Shown here one piece after another: positions 36,023 to 44,298 of a DNA stretch of 64,000 bases. The stretch spans positions 1-64,000 of the forward strand of contig JABDMH010000004.1 in assembly GCA_013001595.1 (NCBI GenBank). The letters are read 5' to 3'. The notes under the pieces are model-generated. The model was not told where the DNA came from and did no database searches. It saw only the letters and a list, made by a program, of their open reading frames with translations. Source of the stretch: Saprospiraceae bacterium. Lineage in GTDB: Bacteria; Bacteroidota; Bacteroidia; Chitinophagales; Saprospiraceae. Numbering within the stretch: position 1 is the first letter of the stretch; each line of letters begins with the position of its first letter. The translations under genes were made by a program, and so were the position numbers.

Positions 36023-37411
36023 ATGCGAAGATATGCCATAATCGATATTGAGACAACAGGGGGATCTGCCAAACGAGATAAAATTATCGAAATTGCCATA
36101 GCAGTGCACGACGGATATAGCATCATCAACCGATTTGATTCCCTAGTCAATCCTGGCAGGTCCATTTCAAGACAGATCTCAAAGTTAACAGGCATTACCA
36201 ATGAGATGCTTGTAGATGCCCCAAGATTTTATGAAGTGGCCAAGCAAGTAGTGGAAATCACAGAAGGATGCATATTTGTTGCCCACAACGTCCGTTTTGA
36301 CTACAGCTTCATCCGCAAGGCGTTTGAAAGCCTCGGATACACCTATACACGAAAACAGTTATGTACGGTTAGGCTGAGTAGAATGATCAATACAGATCTA
36401 AGAAGGCACGGCTTAGATGCACTCATTCTATACTACCAATTGGATGTCGATAACCGCCATAGGGCCATGGCAGATGTGTTGGCTACCAGTCAGATCCTCG
36501 AGCGAATGCTTGCTGCTCAAAGCGGTCCCGATGCGGTTGAGCAAATTGTCAATTATGGCATTAAAGCTTCTCGTCTCCCGACTGAAATATCATTAGAGCA
36601 GTTGCATGCGTTGCCTGAGGCATGTGGTGTTTACTACTTGCACAACGGAGATGGAGCAGTCATTTATGTGGGTAAAAGCATCAATATCAAGAAGCGGATC
36701 ATGCAGCATTTCGCGGAGAACAGTGCCAAGTCAAATAGATTGCAACAACGTGTACATGACATCACCCATACCGTCACAGGTAGTGAACTTGTAGCCCTGA
36801 TATTGGAAGAACAAGAAATTAAAAGGCTGCAACCTGATGTAAATCGACAATTGAGGAGAAAGCTGCTGCCATTTGCTTTGTATCATTTTCAAGACGAGGA
36901 TGGATACTTACATATTCGTGCCGAGAAAATCAAAAAGACTACGCCAGCTGGATATGCCATTGTACGTGAATATCCAAAGCTGGCCTATGCCAAGGGACAC
37001 CTCGAAGGATTGATTGAAGAGTTCAACTTATGTCAACACCGTTGTGGTGACCGTACGGGAATCGGCGCCTGTTTCAATCATCGCGTAGGAAAGTGTGAAG
37101 GGGCCTGTTTAAAAAAAGAGGCTCCTGAGTCCTACAACCAACGAGCTAGTGAGGCCATAGCTTATTTGCAACGAATAGTGAAAGACAACTTTTTCCTGAT
37201 CGATGCAGGACGGGAAGTCAACGAGAAATCGGTCGTAATGATCAAAGAGGGACAGGTGGCAGGTTATGGTTACGCTTCTGAAGGGAGCTTGATCAGTCGC
37301 TCAGACGAATTGGAAGACCTAATTCAACCTATAGAATGCTCTAGGGATGCCCAACGCATAGTACACTGGTACATGAAAGAGAAGAAGATGGAGCAGGTCA
37401 TTAGGTTCTAG
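36023..37411 (+). CDS. DnaQ-like 3'-5' exonuclease fused to UvrC-type GIY-YIG nuclease
   Basis: The N-terminal ~165 residues are a DEDDh exonuclease: AIIDIETTGG (Asp8, Glu10), AHNVRFDYSFI (~89) and HRAMADV (~151, the DEDDh His and last Asp). From ~190 comes a GIY-YIG domain with GVYYLHNG...VIYVGKS and the UvrC-like KKRIMQHF, then a UvrC-like middle (LEEQEIKRLQPDVN) and a four-Cys region (CQHRCGDRTGIGACFNHRVGKCEGAC, ~336-361). The fusion is a known family (also with Cho/UvrC homologues) thought to act in DNA repair. The frame is complete at 462 residues. Confidence 0.9.
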   Translation: MRRYAIIDIETTGGSAKRDKIIEIAIAVHDGYSIINRFDSLVNPGRSISRQISKLTGITNEMLVDAPRFYEVAKQVVEITEGCIFVAHNVRFDYSFIRKAFESLGYTYTRKQLCTVRLSRMINTDLRRHGLDALILYYQLDVDNRHRAMADVLATSQILERMLAAQSGPDAVEQIVNYGIKASRLPTEISLEQLHALPEACGVYYLHNGDGAVIYVGKSINIKKRIMQHFAENSAKSNRLQQRVHDITHTVTGSELVALILEEQEIKRLQPDVNRQLRRKLLPFALYHFQDEDGYLHIRAEKIKKTTPAGYAIVREYPKLAYAKGHLEGLIEEFNLCQHRCGDRTGIGACFNHRVGKCEGACLKKEAPESYNQRASEAIAYLQRIVKDNFFLIDAGREVNEKSVVMIKEGQVAGYGYASEGSLISRSDELEDLIQPIECSRDAQRIVHWYMKEKKMEQVIRF

Positions 37412-37724
37412 ATTCTTTTAGCCATACGAATGATAACGTTTATGCTTTTCCTTTCACTGATTGTGATTTGAACAGTACTCGTTTGCTTGCCCCATAATGA
37501 GTGAATCAAAATGACTGAGTGCACACACCAAATATCTGTGGGTCTTTGATGGAGTGCTGAATCCCTGACGAGAACGGCTTGCGTCTTAACCGGCGCCTGC
37601 TACAGAAAATTGAGCATTGATTTTTGGACGGTGTGCCCACATCCAGGCTTTAGCGTATTCAAGAATTCCCTTTTTGAAGTGCAGATATTTTCACTATTTT
37701 CATCATCCCATAGCGGCCACTCTG
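37412..37724. other. 313-bp intergenic region, nothing recognised
   Basis: No coding frame with protein-like composition, no tRNA shape and no clear promoter was seen between the exonuclease gene and the DUF4212 gene. The plus-strand frame that leads into the DUF4212 gene is open from 37617 but does not read like a protein before the ATG at 37725. Confidence 0.4.
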
Positions 37725-37979
37725 ATGAATGATGATCAACGAAAGAAATATTGGCACACCAACCTTAAATACCTAGGCTTTCTCTTAGTCATCTGGTTTA
37801 TGTGTTCTTATGGAGCAGGAATTATTTGGGCTGATCAACTCAATGAAATTCGTTGGGGAGGTTTTAAACTGGGCTTTTGGTTTGCACAACAAGGGTCTAT
37901 CTATGTCTTTGTTTTACTTATTTACGTTTATGTCCGTCTAATGAACCATTTGGACAAGAAATTCGACGTTCACGATTAG
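37725..37979 (+). CDS. DUF4212 small membrane protein, partner of SSS symporter
   Basis: I chose the ATG at 37725 (MNDDQRKKYWHTNLKYL), which gives 84 residues with two membrane helices (YLGFLLVIWFMCSYGAGII and GFWFAQQGSIYVFVLLIYVYV) and the family signature RKxYWxxNLxxL. DUF4212 proteins are encoded just before sodium:solute symporters of the VC_2705 type and are thought to be their small subunits. Here the symporter gene follows after an unusually wide 169-bp gap. Confidence 0.88.
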   Translation: MNDDQRKKYWHTNLKYLGFLLVIWFMCSYGAGIIWADQLNEIRWGGFKLGFWFAQQGSIYVFVLLIYVYVRLMNHLDKKFDVHD

Positions 37980-38093
37980 TCAGATTAAACTGCATGGTAA
38001 TCAAATTGAATGGAATAGGAGGAACTCTGACTAATGGCAGTTTGACTACTAGGCTTAGTCTAAGACCAGTGAGCTCACGAAGGCGCACCTCCA

Positions 38094-38118
38094 AAAGGTT
38101 AGGCCTTTCTTCTTTTTT
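38094..38118 (+). terminator. weak attenuator-like hairpin between DUF4212 and symporter genes
   Basis: AAAGG (38094-38098) and CCTTT (38104-38108) can pair around a 5-base loop, followed by CTTCTTTTTT. The stem is only 5 bp, so it would terminate weakly at best. A second small stem (GACTA/TAGTC, 38044-38060) lies upstream. Together they could lower symporter expression relative to DUF4212. Confidence 0.25.
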
Positions 38119-38148
38119 CGGCGATCGAGGAAAAACACACTTGACCTA

Positions 38149-39846
38149 ATGGAAGTACAAACATGGACGTTCATAATTGTAGGTATAACCTTTGCCATTT
38201 ATGTAGGCATTGCCATCCTGTCGAGGGCTTCATCCACGAGTGAATTCTATGTAGCTGGTAAAGGTGTCCATCCCATAACCAATGGAATGGCAACGGCAGC
38301 TGACTGGATGTCTGCTGCCTCATTCTTGTCTATGGCAGGTTTGATTTCCTTCATGGGTTATCAGGGTGCTCAGTATTTGATGGGTTGGACTGGTGGCTAC
38401 GTTCTTTTGGCACTTCTCTTGGCTCCTTACCTGAGAAAGTTCGGTAAGTATACGGTACCTGACTTCATTGGGGAACGCTACTATTCACAGACGGCCCGAT
38501 TGGTGGCAGTGATCTGTGCACTCTTCATTTCATTCACTTACGTCGTAGGCCAGATGAAAGGGGTGGGGGTAGCCTTCTCAGCTTTTCTTGGAATCGAATT
38601 GAAATGGGGGGTCATCATTGGCAGTAGCATTGTCTTCTTTTATGCAGTGTTGGGCGGAATGAAGGGCATAACCTATACACAAGTAGCACAATACTGTGTG
38701 TTGATTTTTGCATATCTGGTACCTGCAATTTACATATCGGTGCTGATGGTAGACAATCCCATCCCGCAAATCGGTCTTGGTGGCACCTTGGAAGATGGCA
38801 CATACTTGCTGGACAAGTTAGATAAAGTATTAACTGACCTCGGATTTGCCGAGTATACAACCTCCCATCGTGGTAAGATGGATTTGTTTTTTGTAACTGC
38901 AGCGTTGATGTTAGGCACTGCTGGACTTCCACACGTGATCGTACGGTTTTTTACGGTACCCAAGGTATCAGATGCCAGGAGATCAGCTGGTTGGGCACTG
39001 TTGTTTATTGCCATACTTTACACAACTGCTCCTGCCATTGGAGCCTTTGCTCGCACAAACTTGATTCAGACGGTCAATGACAAGGAATATACCAGCTTGC
39101 CCACATGGTTTGGTGAATGGGAGCAGACTGGTTTATTGGCTTTCGAAGACATGAATGGAGATGGAATTGTACAGTATTACAATGATCAAAATCCAACATT
39201 TGCACCGATTGCTGAGCAAAGAGGCTGGAAGGGTTCTGAGCTAAAGGTGGACCGTGACATCATGGTCTTGGCAAACCCCTCTATTGCCAACCTGCCCAAT
39301 TGGGTGGTTGCACTCGTCGTGGCCGGCGGCCTCGCAGCTGCACTGTCCACTGCTGCGGGATTATTATTAGTCATCAGCACATCAATATCGCACGATCTAT
39401 TGAAGAAGTGGTTGCGACCACAGATCTCTGATAAAGGTGAGTTGAAAGCGGCGCGAATTGCCATCGCCGTTGCCGTAGTCATCTCTGGTTATGCGGGCAT
39501 TAATCCACCAGGATTTGTTGCTCAAGTCGTAGCTTTTGCATTTGGACTAGCAGCGGCCTCTTTTTTTCCGGCCATACTTATGGGCATATTTTCCAAACGG
39601 ATGAACATGCAAGGAGCTGTTTCCGGTATGATTGTAGGTTTGGTCTTTACGGCCAGTTACATATTCTATTTCAAATATGGAGGGGGAACTCCCGATCAAT
39701 ATTGGTTTGGAATCTCTCCCGAAGGAGTAGGCACTTTGGGTATGATCTTTAATTTTGTGGTGGCATTGATTGTTTCAGCTGTAACTCCAGCTCCACCAAC
39801 AGAAATTCAAACCTTGGTGGAAAAGATACGTATTCCCAGAGGCTGA
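38149..39846 (+). CDS. sodium:solute symporter, VC_2705/ActP-like
   Basis: The 565-residue protein has about 13 membrane helices and SSS-family motifs: ASSTSEFYVAGKGVHPITNGMATAADWMSAASFLSMAGL (~26-64), YTVPDFIGERYYSQ (~102), and GLPHVIVRFFTVPKVSDARRS (~260). The preceding DUF4212 gene places it in the VC_2705 subfamily, whose members carry acetate or other short monocarboxylates. A hydrophilic loop (~303-380) contains DMNGDGIVQYYND, which looks like a calcium-binding EF-hand-type loop. It fits with Acs (55.2 kb) as an acetate uptake route, but substrate is inferred. Confidence 0.88.
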   Translation: MEVQTWTFIIVGITFAIYVGIAILSRASSTSEFYVAGKGVHPITNGMATAADWMSAASFLSMAGLISFMGYQGAQYLMGWTGGYVLLALLLAPYLRKFGKYTVPDFIGERYYSQTARLVAVICALFISFTYVVGQMKGVGVAFSAFLGIELKWGVIIGSSIVFFYAVLGGMKGITYTQVAQYCVLIFAYLVPAIYISVLMVDNPIPQIGLGGTLEDGTYLLDKLDKVLTDLGFAEYTTSHRGKMDLFFVTAALMLGTAGLPHVIVRFFTVPKVSDARRSAGWALLFIAILYTTAPAIGAFARTNLIQTVNDKEYTSLPTWFGEWEQTGLLAFEDMNGDGIVQYYNDQNPTFAPIAEQRGWKGSELKVDRDIMVLANPSIANLPNWVVALVVAGGLAAALSTAAGLLLVISTSISHDLLKKWLRPQISDKGELKAARIAIAVAVVISGYAGINPPGFVAQVVAFAFGLAAASFFPAILMGIFSKRMNMQGAVSGMIVGLVFTASYIFYFKYGGGTPDQYWFGISPEGVGTLGMIFNFVVALIVSAVTPAPPTEIQTLVEKIRIPRG

Positions 39847-39870
39847 TACACCCGGCCAAATGATGCGCTA

Positions 39871-40029
39871 AGGGATCGTTAGATAGTAAGTTCTCGATTT
39901 AGACGATGTTATTTTGAATTTAGGCAAGGCATAAAAAATAAGCGTAGTGGGGCTACGTGAATTTTTCATAATGTAGTATAAATTCAAAAGAATGAGTATG
40001 AATAGGGAAGTTCTTTTTTATCGGTCCCT
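39871..40029. repeat. long imperfect palindromic repeat, copy A
   Basis: The element starts AGGGATCG and ends CGGTCCCT, and its two halves are imperfect inverted copies: GTTATTTTGAATTTA on the left and TAAATTCAAAAGAATGAG on the right. The centre holds an inner hairpin (GCGTAG...CTACGT). It could fold into a single ~150-nt cruciform or RNA hairpin. A related copy lies at 53480-53662; shared blocks include AGTTCTCGAT and TGGGGCTA. It sits between two convergent gene ends, and the T-run TTCTTTTTTATCGG may also let it terminate transcription. Confidence 0.7.
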
Positions 40030-40055
40030 AAGTGTTATGCCTGACGGATCAACGG

Positions 40056-40940
40056 TCAGGACTTATCAGATTTATTTGAACGCTGAGCTGCCAATTGGTC
40101 CCACATATCGTCGGATAGATGCCGAAAAGCATTGAATTGACCGCCATTTTCCAACCATTCTCCTCCATCTATGGTGATGACCTCTCCGTTTACGTAGGCA
40201 CTATAATCAGACATAAGGTAGGCAGCCAGATTGGCAAGCTCTTGATGATCACCTACACGTTGCAACGGTATACGATATGCTGGATCAAATTGGTCCCGCA
40301 CTGCCTGCGGAAAGAGACGATCCCACGCACCTTTAGTTGGAAAGGGCCCTGGAGCTATGGCATTCAAGCGAATTCCATACTTACGCCCCCATTCAACCGC
40401 CAGTGAGCGCGTCAAAGCCAATACTCCCGCTTTGGCACATGCACTTGGCACGGTATACCCCGTGCCGGTCCATGCATAGGTGGTAATGATATTGAGAACC
40501 GTTCCTGCTATTTTCTTATCAATCCAATACTTACCAAGCTCCAGGGTATAGTTGATTGATCCCTGCAGTACAATACCAATCACAGATTGAAATGCTCGAT
40601 GTGAAAGCCGTTCTGTTGGTGAGACAAAGTTGCCTGCAGCATTGTTGATGAGTCCATCGATGGTACCAAACCTTTCGGCAGCAGCCGAAATCACTTCTCT
40701 CACCGAGACAATTTCTCTAACGTCTCCCTGCAGGCCTAAAACGGGATGCCCACTTTCATCGCTAATAGATCGTGCCGCTTCTTCGATGACATCTTGACGC
40801 CTACTCGTGATCACGACCTGAGCACCCAGGGAAGATAGGTAGGATGCCATCGATTTGCCCAAACCAGTTCCACCTCCTGTGATGATAATGGTTTTTCCTG
40901 CAAATGGGGTTCCCGCGAACATTGGATCTGTATACTTCAA
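40056..40940 (-). CDS. SDR-family 2,4-dienoyl-CoA reductase-like oxidoreductase
   Basis: The 294-residue protein has the Rossmann motif GGGTGLGKSMA (~22), NNAAGNF (~98) and a closing IDGGEWL. In the catalytic region the usual YxxxK is replaced (PSACAKAGVLALTRSLA, Lys ~176), which is characteristic of 2,4-dienoyl-CoA reductases, whose Tyr lies elsewhere. It probably reduces unsaturated acyl-CoA in fatty-acid breakdown, using NADPH. No beta-oxidation genes lie next to it. Confidence 0.83.
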   Translation of the reverse strand: MKYTDPMFAGTPFAGKTIIITGGGTGLGKSMASYLSSLGAQVVITSRRQDVIEEAARSISDESGHPVLGLQGDVREIVSVREVISAAAERFGTIDGLINNAAGNFVSPTERLSHRAFQSVIGIVLQGSINYTLELGKYWIDKKIAGTVLNIITTYAWTGTGYTVPSACAKAGVLALTRSLAVEWGRKYGIRLNAIAPGPFPTKGAWDRLFPQAVRDQFDPAYRIPLQRVGDHQELANLAAYLMSDYSAYVNGEVITIDGGEWLENGGQFNAFRHLSDDMWDQLAAQRSNKSDKS

Positions 40941-40995
40941 TAGGGTGACGCTTTACGCAGAAGGTGAATTAAAGCAGATGTCGTGCGGTAAAGAA

Positions 40996-42018
40996 CTAGT
41001 CAAACAGTCCTTCGTAGTCTGAGGCTTCGCCAGATTTTTCGATCTTTTGTCTTTCTCTCCTAGGAGCGTTCAGGTCTAGATTACCATCGGTTTTTTCTTG
41101 TCCATCACCGAGGAGCATGAGTGTGCTCTCCTTCTCCCATTTTTCTAACATCTTAAGACCTTCTTCTTCAAAAACGCCATTTTGGAGATCTACGGAATCC
41201 ATGAACGTGCTTGACATCTCCATGAATCGCTCCATTTCGCCCACCTTATTGGCCAGATCATCAGCAATGTTTTCCAAGGCTGCATCAAACATCTCTCGCT
41301 TACTTCCATCACCGGATATGATATCCATGGCATTCTTCATGGCGCTATGTGATGCCCTTATAGCTTTGCGCTCTTGTTCCTTGAGCTTGACCTGATCCTT
41401 TGTGTCTTCGAGCAGAATTTCCGAATTCTGGTACATCTTATTCAGTACACGGTATAGCACTGTCATCTTATTATGCAGTGCGCTGTATTTTTCATTACTC
41501 TCTTTGAGTCGAGCGGCCTTACGTGAGGACAGCAACATATGCTTTTCATTACCTTGTTCTCTGGCTTTCTTGGCAATCAGCATGCTGTTGTTGATCTCCT
41601 TGTCATTTTCTTCCATAATGGTCTTTAGCTTGCGCATCTGACCCCGCAGACCTCCAATCTGTTTACTCATTTTGCCCAGGCTATCCTCCAAATCCTCCAC
41701 GTAATTTTTTAGGATACCAATGGGATCGATGGTTACGAAAATGCCGGTAATCCATCGCATGATACTCTTATACATGTACCACACGAGGTTGCGCATCTTT
41801 GGGTCCAGTATCATATAGATAATAGCTCCCAAGACAAGCAACATACCTGCCAGATACAGCACATTTGAAGCCAAAGCTATCAGTGCTGGGAGCGCTTGGA
41901 CGAGCAGATAGCCACCGCCTAAGATAAGGCCGATCATAAATATTGTTCCCGTCACACCTTCTGGTCTTTTCCAAAAGGATTTCGGCTTGCTTCGTGGTAC
42001 AGAATTAAAATTGGTCAT
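40996..42018 (-). CDS. membrane-anchored PspA/IM30-like coiled-coil protein
   Basis: Two membrane helices (~25-70: GTIFMIGLILGGGYLLVQALPALIALA and LYLAGMLLVLGAIIYMIL) are followed by ~190 residues of near-continuous helix. That helix has PspA-like features: DPIGILKNYVEDLEDSL at its start, then QIGGLRGQMRKL, AKKAREQGNE and ERKAIRASHSAMKNAM. PspA, Vipp1 and ESCRT-III proteins share this layout but lack the N-terminal membrane anchor. The C-terminus (~285-340) is acidic and ends DYEGLFD. It is second in a two-gene operon (18 bp gap). I infer a membrane-stress or membrane-remodelling role. Confidence 0.7.
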   Translation of the reverse strand: MTNFNSVPRSKPKSFWKRPEGVTGTIFMIGLILGGGYLLVQALPALIALASNVLYLAGMLLVLGAIIYMILDPKMRNLVWYMYKSIMRWITGIFVTIDPIGILKNYVEDLEDSLGKMSKQIGGLRGQMRKLKTIMEENDKEINNSMLIAKKAREQGNEKHMLLSSRKAARLKESNEKYSALHNKMTVLYRVLNKMYQNSEILLEDTKDQVKLKEQERKAIRASHSAMKNAMDIISGDGSKREMFDAALENIADDLANKVGEMERFMEMSSTFMDSVDLQNGVFEEEGLKMLEKWEKESTLMLLGDGQEKTDGNLDLNAPRRERQKIEKSGEASDYEGLFD

Positions 42019-42036
42019 CAGTACATTTTTTTAATA

Positions 42037-42609
42037 CTATAATACTTCTTTAAGCTTATGAATGTCTCCATCTATCTGCCCCAAAAGACTCTTCACTGTG
42101 TCCTCAAACTTGTCTCTTGTCTCTTCAATTTTCGCTTTGGCAGCATTGATTTCGCTATCGGCCCTATCTAGTTTTTCCTTGTGTTTGAGAATTTCAGTTT
42201 CCAATGTTTTTATCTTCTGTTGATAAGATTGGATGGTATGTGTTAGTTTTTCTTTCTCCTCTTTCTTTCCATGGACTCGTTGTGACATCTGCTTCTTTAG
42301 GGCATGGTCAAACTGTCCTTTCTCCTTCTCGATGACACTTCTGTAATGCTCTGCCGATGAGATTAGTTTGGATTTTGTAAGACCCACCGTACTTCCTGTT
42401 GTAAACGCCGACTTTATCGCGGTGGTTTCGTCCATATCCATTTTTTGCAGACCGTTTAGTGACTGCTTAAACTCTAAATAGTCAAATCCGGGCAGATTGT
42501 TTTCCTTTATGGCTTTGAGCAGAAAACTGACGGACTTCTTGTCCAATTGATCCAACCCTGCAAATATTTCTAACGTCCTTTCACTCATGCTATGTACGTG
42601 TTCGTTCAA
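42037..42609 (-). CDS. cytoplasmic coiled-coil partner of the PspA-like protein
   Basis: The 190-residue protein has an N-terminal helical domain of ~95 residues (TLEIFAGLDQLDKKSVSFLLKAIKENNLPGFDYLEFKQSL) and a C-terminal coiled coil (KKEEKEKLTHTIQSYQQKIKTLETEILKHKEKLDRAD). It has no membrane helix or signal peptide. I do not recognise a named family. It leads the operon whose second gene is the membrane PspA-like protein, so it is probably its regulator or co-polymer. Confidence 0.7.
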   Translation of the reverse strand: MNEHVHSMSERTLEIFAGLDQLDKKSVSFLLKAIKENNLPGFDYLEFKQSLNGLQKMDMDETTAIKSAFTTGSTVGLTKSKLISSAEHYRSVIEKEKGQFDHALKKQMSQRVHGKKEEKEKLTHTIQSYQQKIKTLETEILKHKEKLDRADSEINAAKAKIEETRDKFEDTVKSLLGQIDGDIHKLKEVL

Positions 42610-42858
42610 ATTCTCTTTAGGCCTCTAAATACCGAAGCAGTATCGATCACTACTAGTTCCTTTCACTCGGATCAAACATTAGGGGTTGGTGGTGCGAGTT
42701 GATCATGCAGTAAATACGGTTGCTCCAAGGGGCTTTTTGACTCGCAATCATCTTCAGAATCAAAAAGTCATTTATGTGCCGGTCTTTGAAGCATATTTGG
42801 CTCGTACTAGAAAATCTAATGTATAGTCCGGGTTAAAAGACCCCTCTATCGATCAAGA

Positions 42859-42866
42859 CAAATATA
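42859..42866 (-). promoter_or_regulatory. Bacteroidota -7 element (TATATTTG), minus strand
   Basis: CAAATATA on the plus strand reads TATATTTG on the minus strand, an exact TAnnTTTG. It is the only such match in front of the coiled-coil/PspA-like operon, about 250 bases from its ATG. Confidence 0.4.
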
Positions 42867-42942
42867 GCAAATTCAACTGCCCAAGACCCCTTTTTATTAT
42901 ACGGTATAGGTGCTTGAGGGCAGTCATATTAAAAGAATCATA

Positions 42943-42950
42943 TATATTTG
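42943..42950 (+). promoter_or_regulatory. Bacteroidota -7 element (TATATTTG), plus strand
   Basis: TATATTTG 41 bases before the DUF2130 ATG is an exact TAnnTTTG. A TTG at 42914 lies further upstream than the usual 19-21 bases, so the -33 box is uncertain. Confidence 0.45.
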
Positions 42951-42990
42951 TGCCGAGTAATATATACGACATCCCTATTGCTGCTGATTT

Positions 42991-44256
42991 ATGGAACCTC
43001 TTGACAAAATCTCCCTTTCGAAAGCTACTACCGTCGACTGTCCGTCATGTGGAGAAGACATAGATGTTGAACAAGTATTGGGCAAGCAAGCTGAAGAGCG
43101 ATTACGTAGCGAATTCAATAATAAGTTTCGTGCTATAAAGAAACGTCTAGAAGACGAACAAACTGCCTTAGAAAGGGAACGACTCGAAGTTAAGCAGCTG
43201 TCCGCACAAACTTGGGAGATCATCCAGGCTAAACTTAAGGAAGAGCGGATCAAATTGGCGGAAGACCTGCAGAGGGAGGCTGAACTTAAATCTAAGGATG
43301 CATTGCAAGCTTTGGAGGCAGACCTGAGGAAGCAAGAGGAGGAGAATTTAGTGCTCCGGCGTAAAGAGATTGAAGTGCTCAATCGGGAGAGACAAATACT
43401 GGCCGAAAAAGAAAAACTAAAACTTAGCTTAGAACGTGCTTTTATCGAGAAGCAGGCAAATGCCGAAAAGGAGTTTCGCACTCAGTTCTATTCTCGTGAG
43501 GAAATGTTGAAACAAGAGTATGAGAAGAAAATCAATGATCAGCGCAAGTTGATCGAAGAAATGAACCGTAAGATAGAACAGGGCTCGATGCAGATGCAGG
43601 GCGAGGTACAGGAGATGGCCATAGAGCAACATCTAAAGAGTCGATTTGTCTTTGACCAGATCGAAGCCATAAAAACAGGCGCTCGCGGTGCAGATTGCCT
43701 TCAGCATGTAAGGAACCAAAGTGGAGAAAGCTGCGGAACCATCTACATCGAAAGTAAACGAACCAAGTCTTTTCAGCCTGCATGGATTGAGAAGTTTAAA
43801 GCGGACATGCGACGTCACACGGCAGATATAGGAATTCTGGTAACCCAAACCATGCCAAGCGATTTGCCTTCCATGGGACAACGCGCGGGTATTTGGATTT
43901 GTACTTATGAAGAACTCAAGGTACTTGCACCAATATTACGGGACGGACTTATTAGCATACAACAGGTCAGGACTTTTCAAGAGCAAAGTGGAGATAAAGT
44001 CAAGGTGCTGTATAACTATCTGACCAGCAATGAATTTCGCATGCAAATTGAAGGTATAGTCGAAGGGTTTACTCAAATGCAGGATGAGCTACATCGTGAA
44101 AAAAGAGCCATGGAGTCGATTTGGAAAAGACGTGAAAAGCAAATCGAAAAAGTCGTGCTCAACACCAATCATATGTACAGCTCCATTCGTGGAATCGCCG
44201 GAAGTGAGGTGCAGAAAGTTGATGCACTTGAGCTGCCAGAGGCCTCCAGTGAATGA
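42991..44256 (+). CDS. DUF2130 protein, coiled coil plus nuclease-like domain
   Basis: The 421 residues comprise a short CPSCG zinc-ribbon half (17-21), a long charged coiled coil (~35-210) and a C-terminal DUF2130 domain (~215-400). The DUF2130 core has GADCLQHV (Asp235) and IYIESKRTK (Glu254-x-Lys256), spaced like the D...ExK of restriction-endonuclease-like (PD-(D/E)xK) folds. RmuC-type proteins share the coiled-coil-plus-nuclease layout. It may act on DNA, but no experiment on DUF2130 is known to me. It is divergent from the PspA-like operon. Confidence 0.82.
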   Translation: MEPLDKISLSKATTVDCPSCGEDIDVEQVLGKQAEERLRSEFNNKFRAIKKRLEDEQTALERERLEVKQLSAQTWEIIQAKLKEERIKLAEDLQREAELKSKDALQALEADLRKQEEENLVLRRKEIEVLNRERQILAEKEKLKLSLERAFIEKQANAEKEFRTQFYSREEMLKQEYEKKINDQRKLIEEMNRKIEQGSMQMQGEVQEMAIEQHLKSRFVFDQIEAIKTGARGADCLQHVRNQSGESCGTIYIESKRTKSFQPAWIEKFKADMRRHTADIGILVTQTMPSDLPSMGQRAGIWICTYEELKVLAPILRDGLISIQQVRTFQEQSGDKVKVLYNYLTSNEFRMQIEGIVEGFTQMQDELHREKRAMESIWKRREKQIEKVVLNTNHMYSSIRGIAGSEVQKVDALELPEASSE

Positions 44257-44298
44257 TTTACCGCAAGTCTAAATAAGTAAGGTATTAATTCCCTGTAC

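Larger units (their letters stand above)
42610..42990. other. 381-bp divergent intergenic region
   Basis: No coding frame is seen between the coiled-coil operon (minus) and the DUF2130 gene (plus). The region holds two good -7 elements pointing outward (listed separately), about 76 bp apart. That leaves the coiled-coil operon a 5' leader of roughly 240 bases, long enough for leader control, although I saw no strong structure. Confidence 0.5.

Noticed and set aside
37412-37724. Possible tRNA in the gap before DUF4212
   Set aside because: No cloverleaf, T-loop GTTC or anticodon stem could be formed.
42975-43481. A 168-codon minus-strand frame rich in Ser, Phe and Arg opposite the DUF2130 gene
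   Set aside because: It is the antisense of the Lys/Glu-rich coiled coil; the composition is a mirror of that and has no family features.
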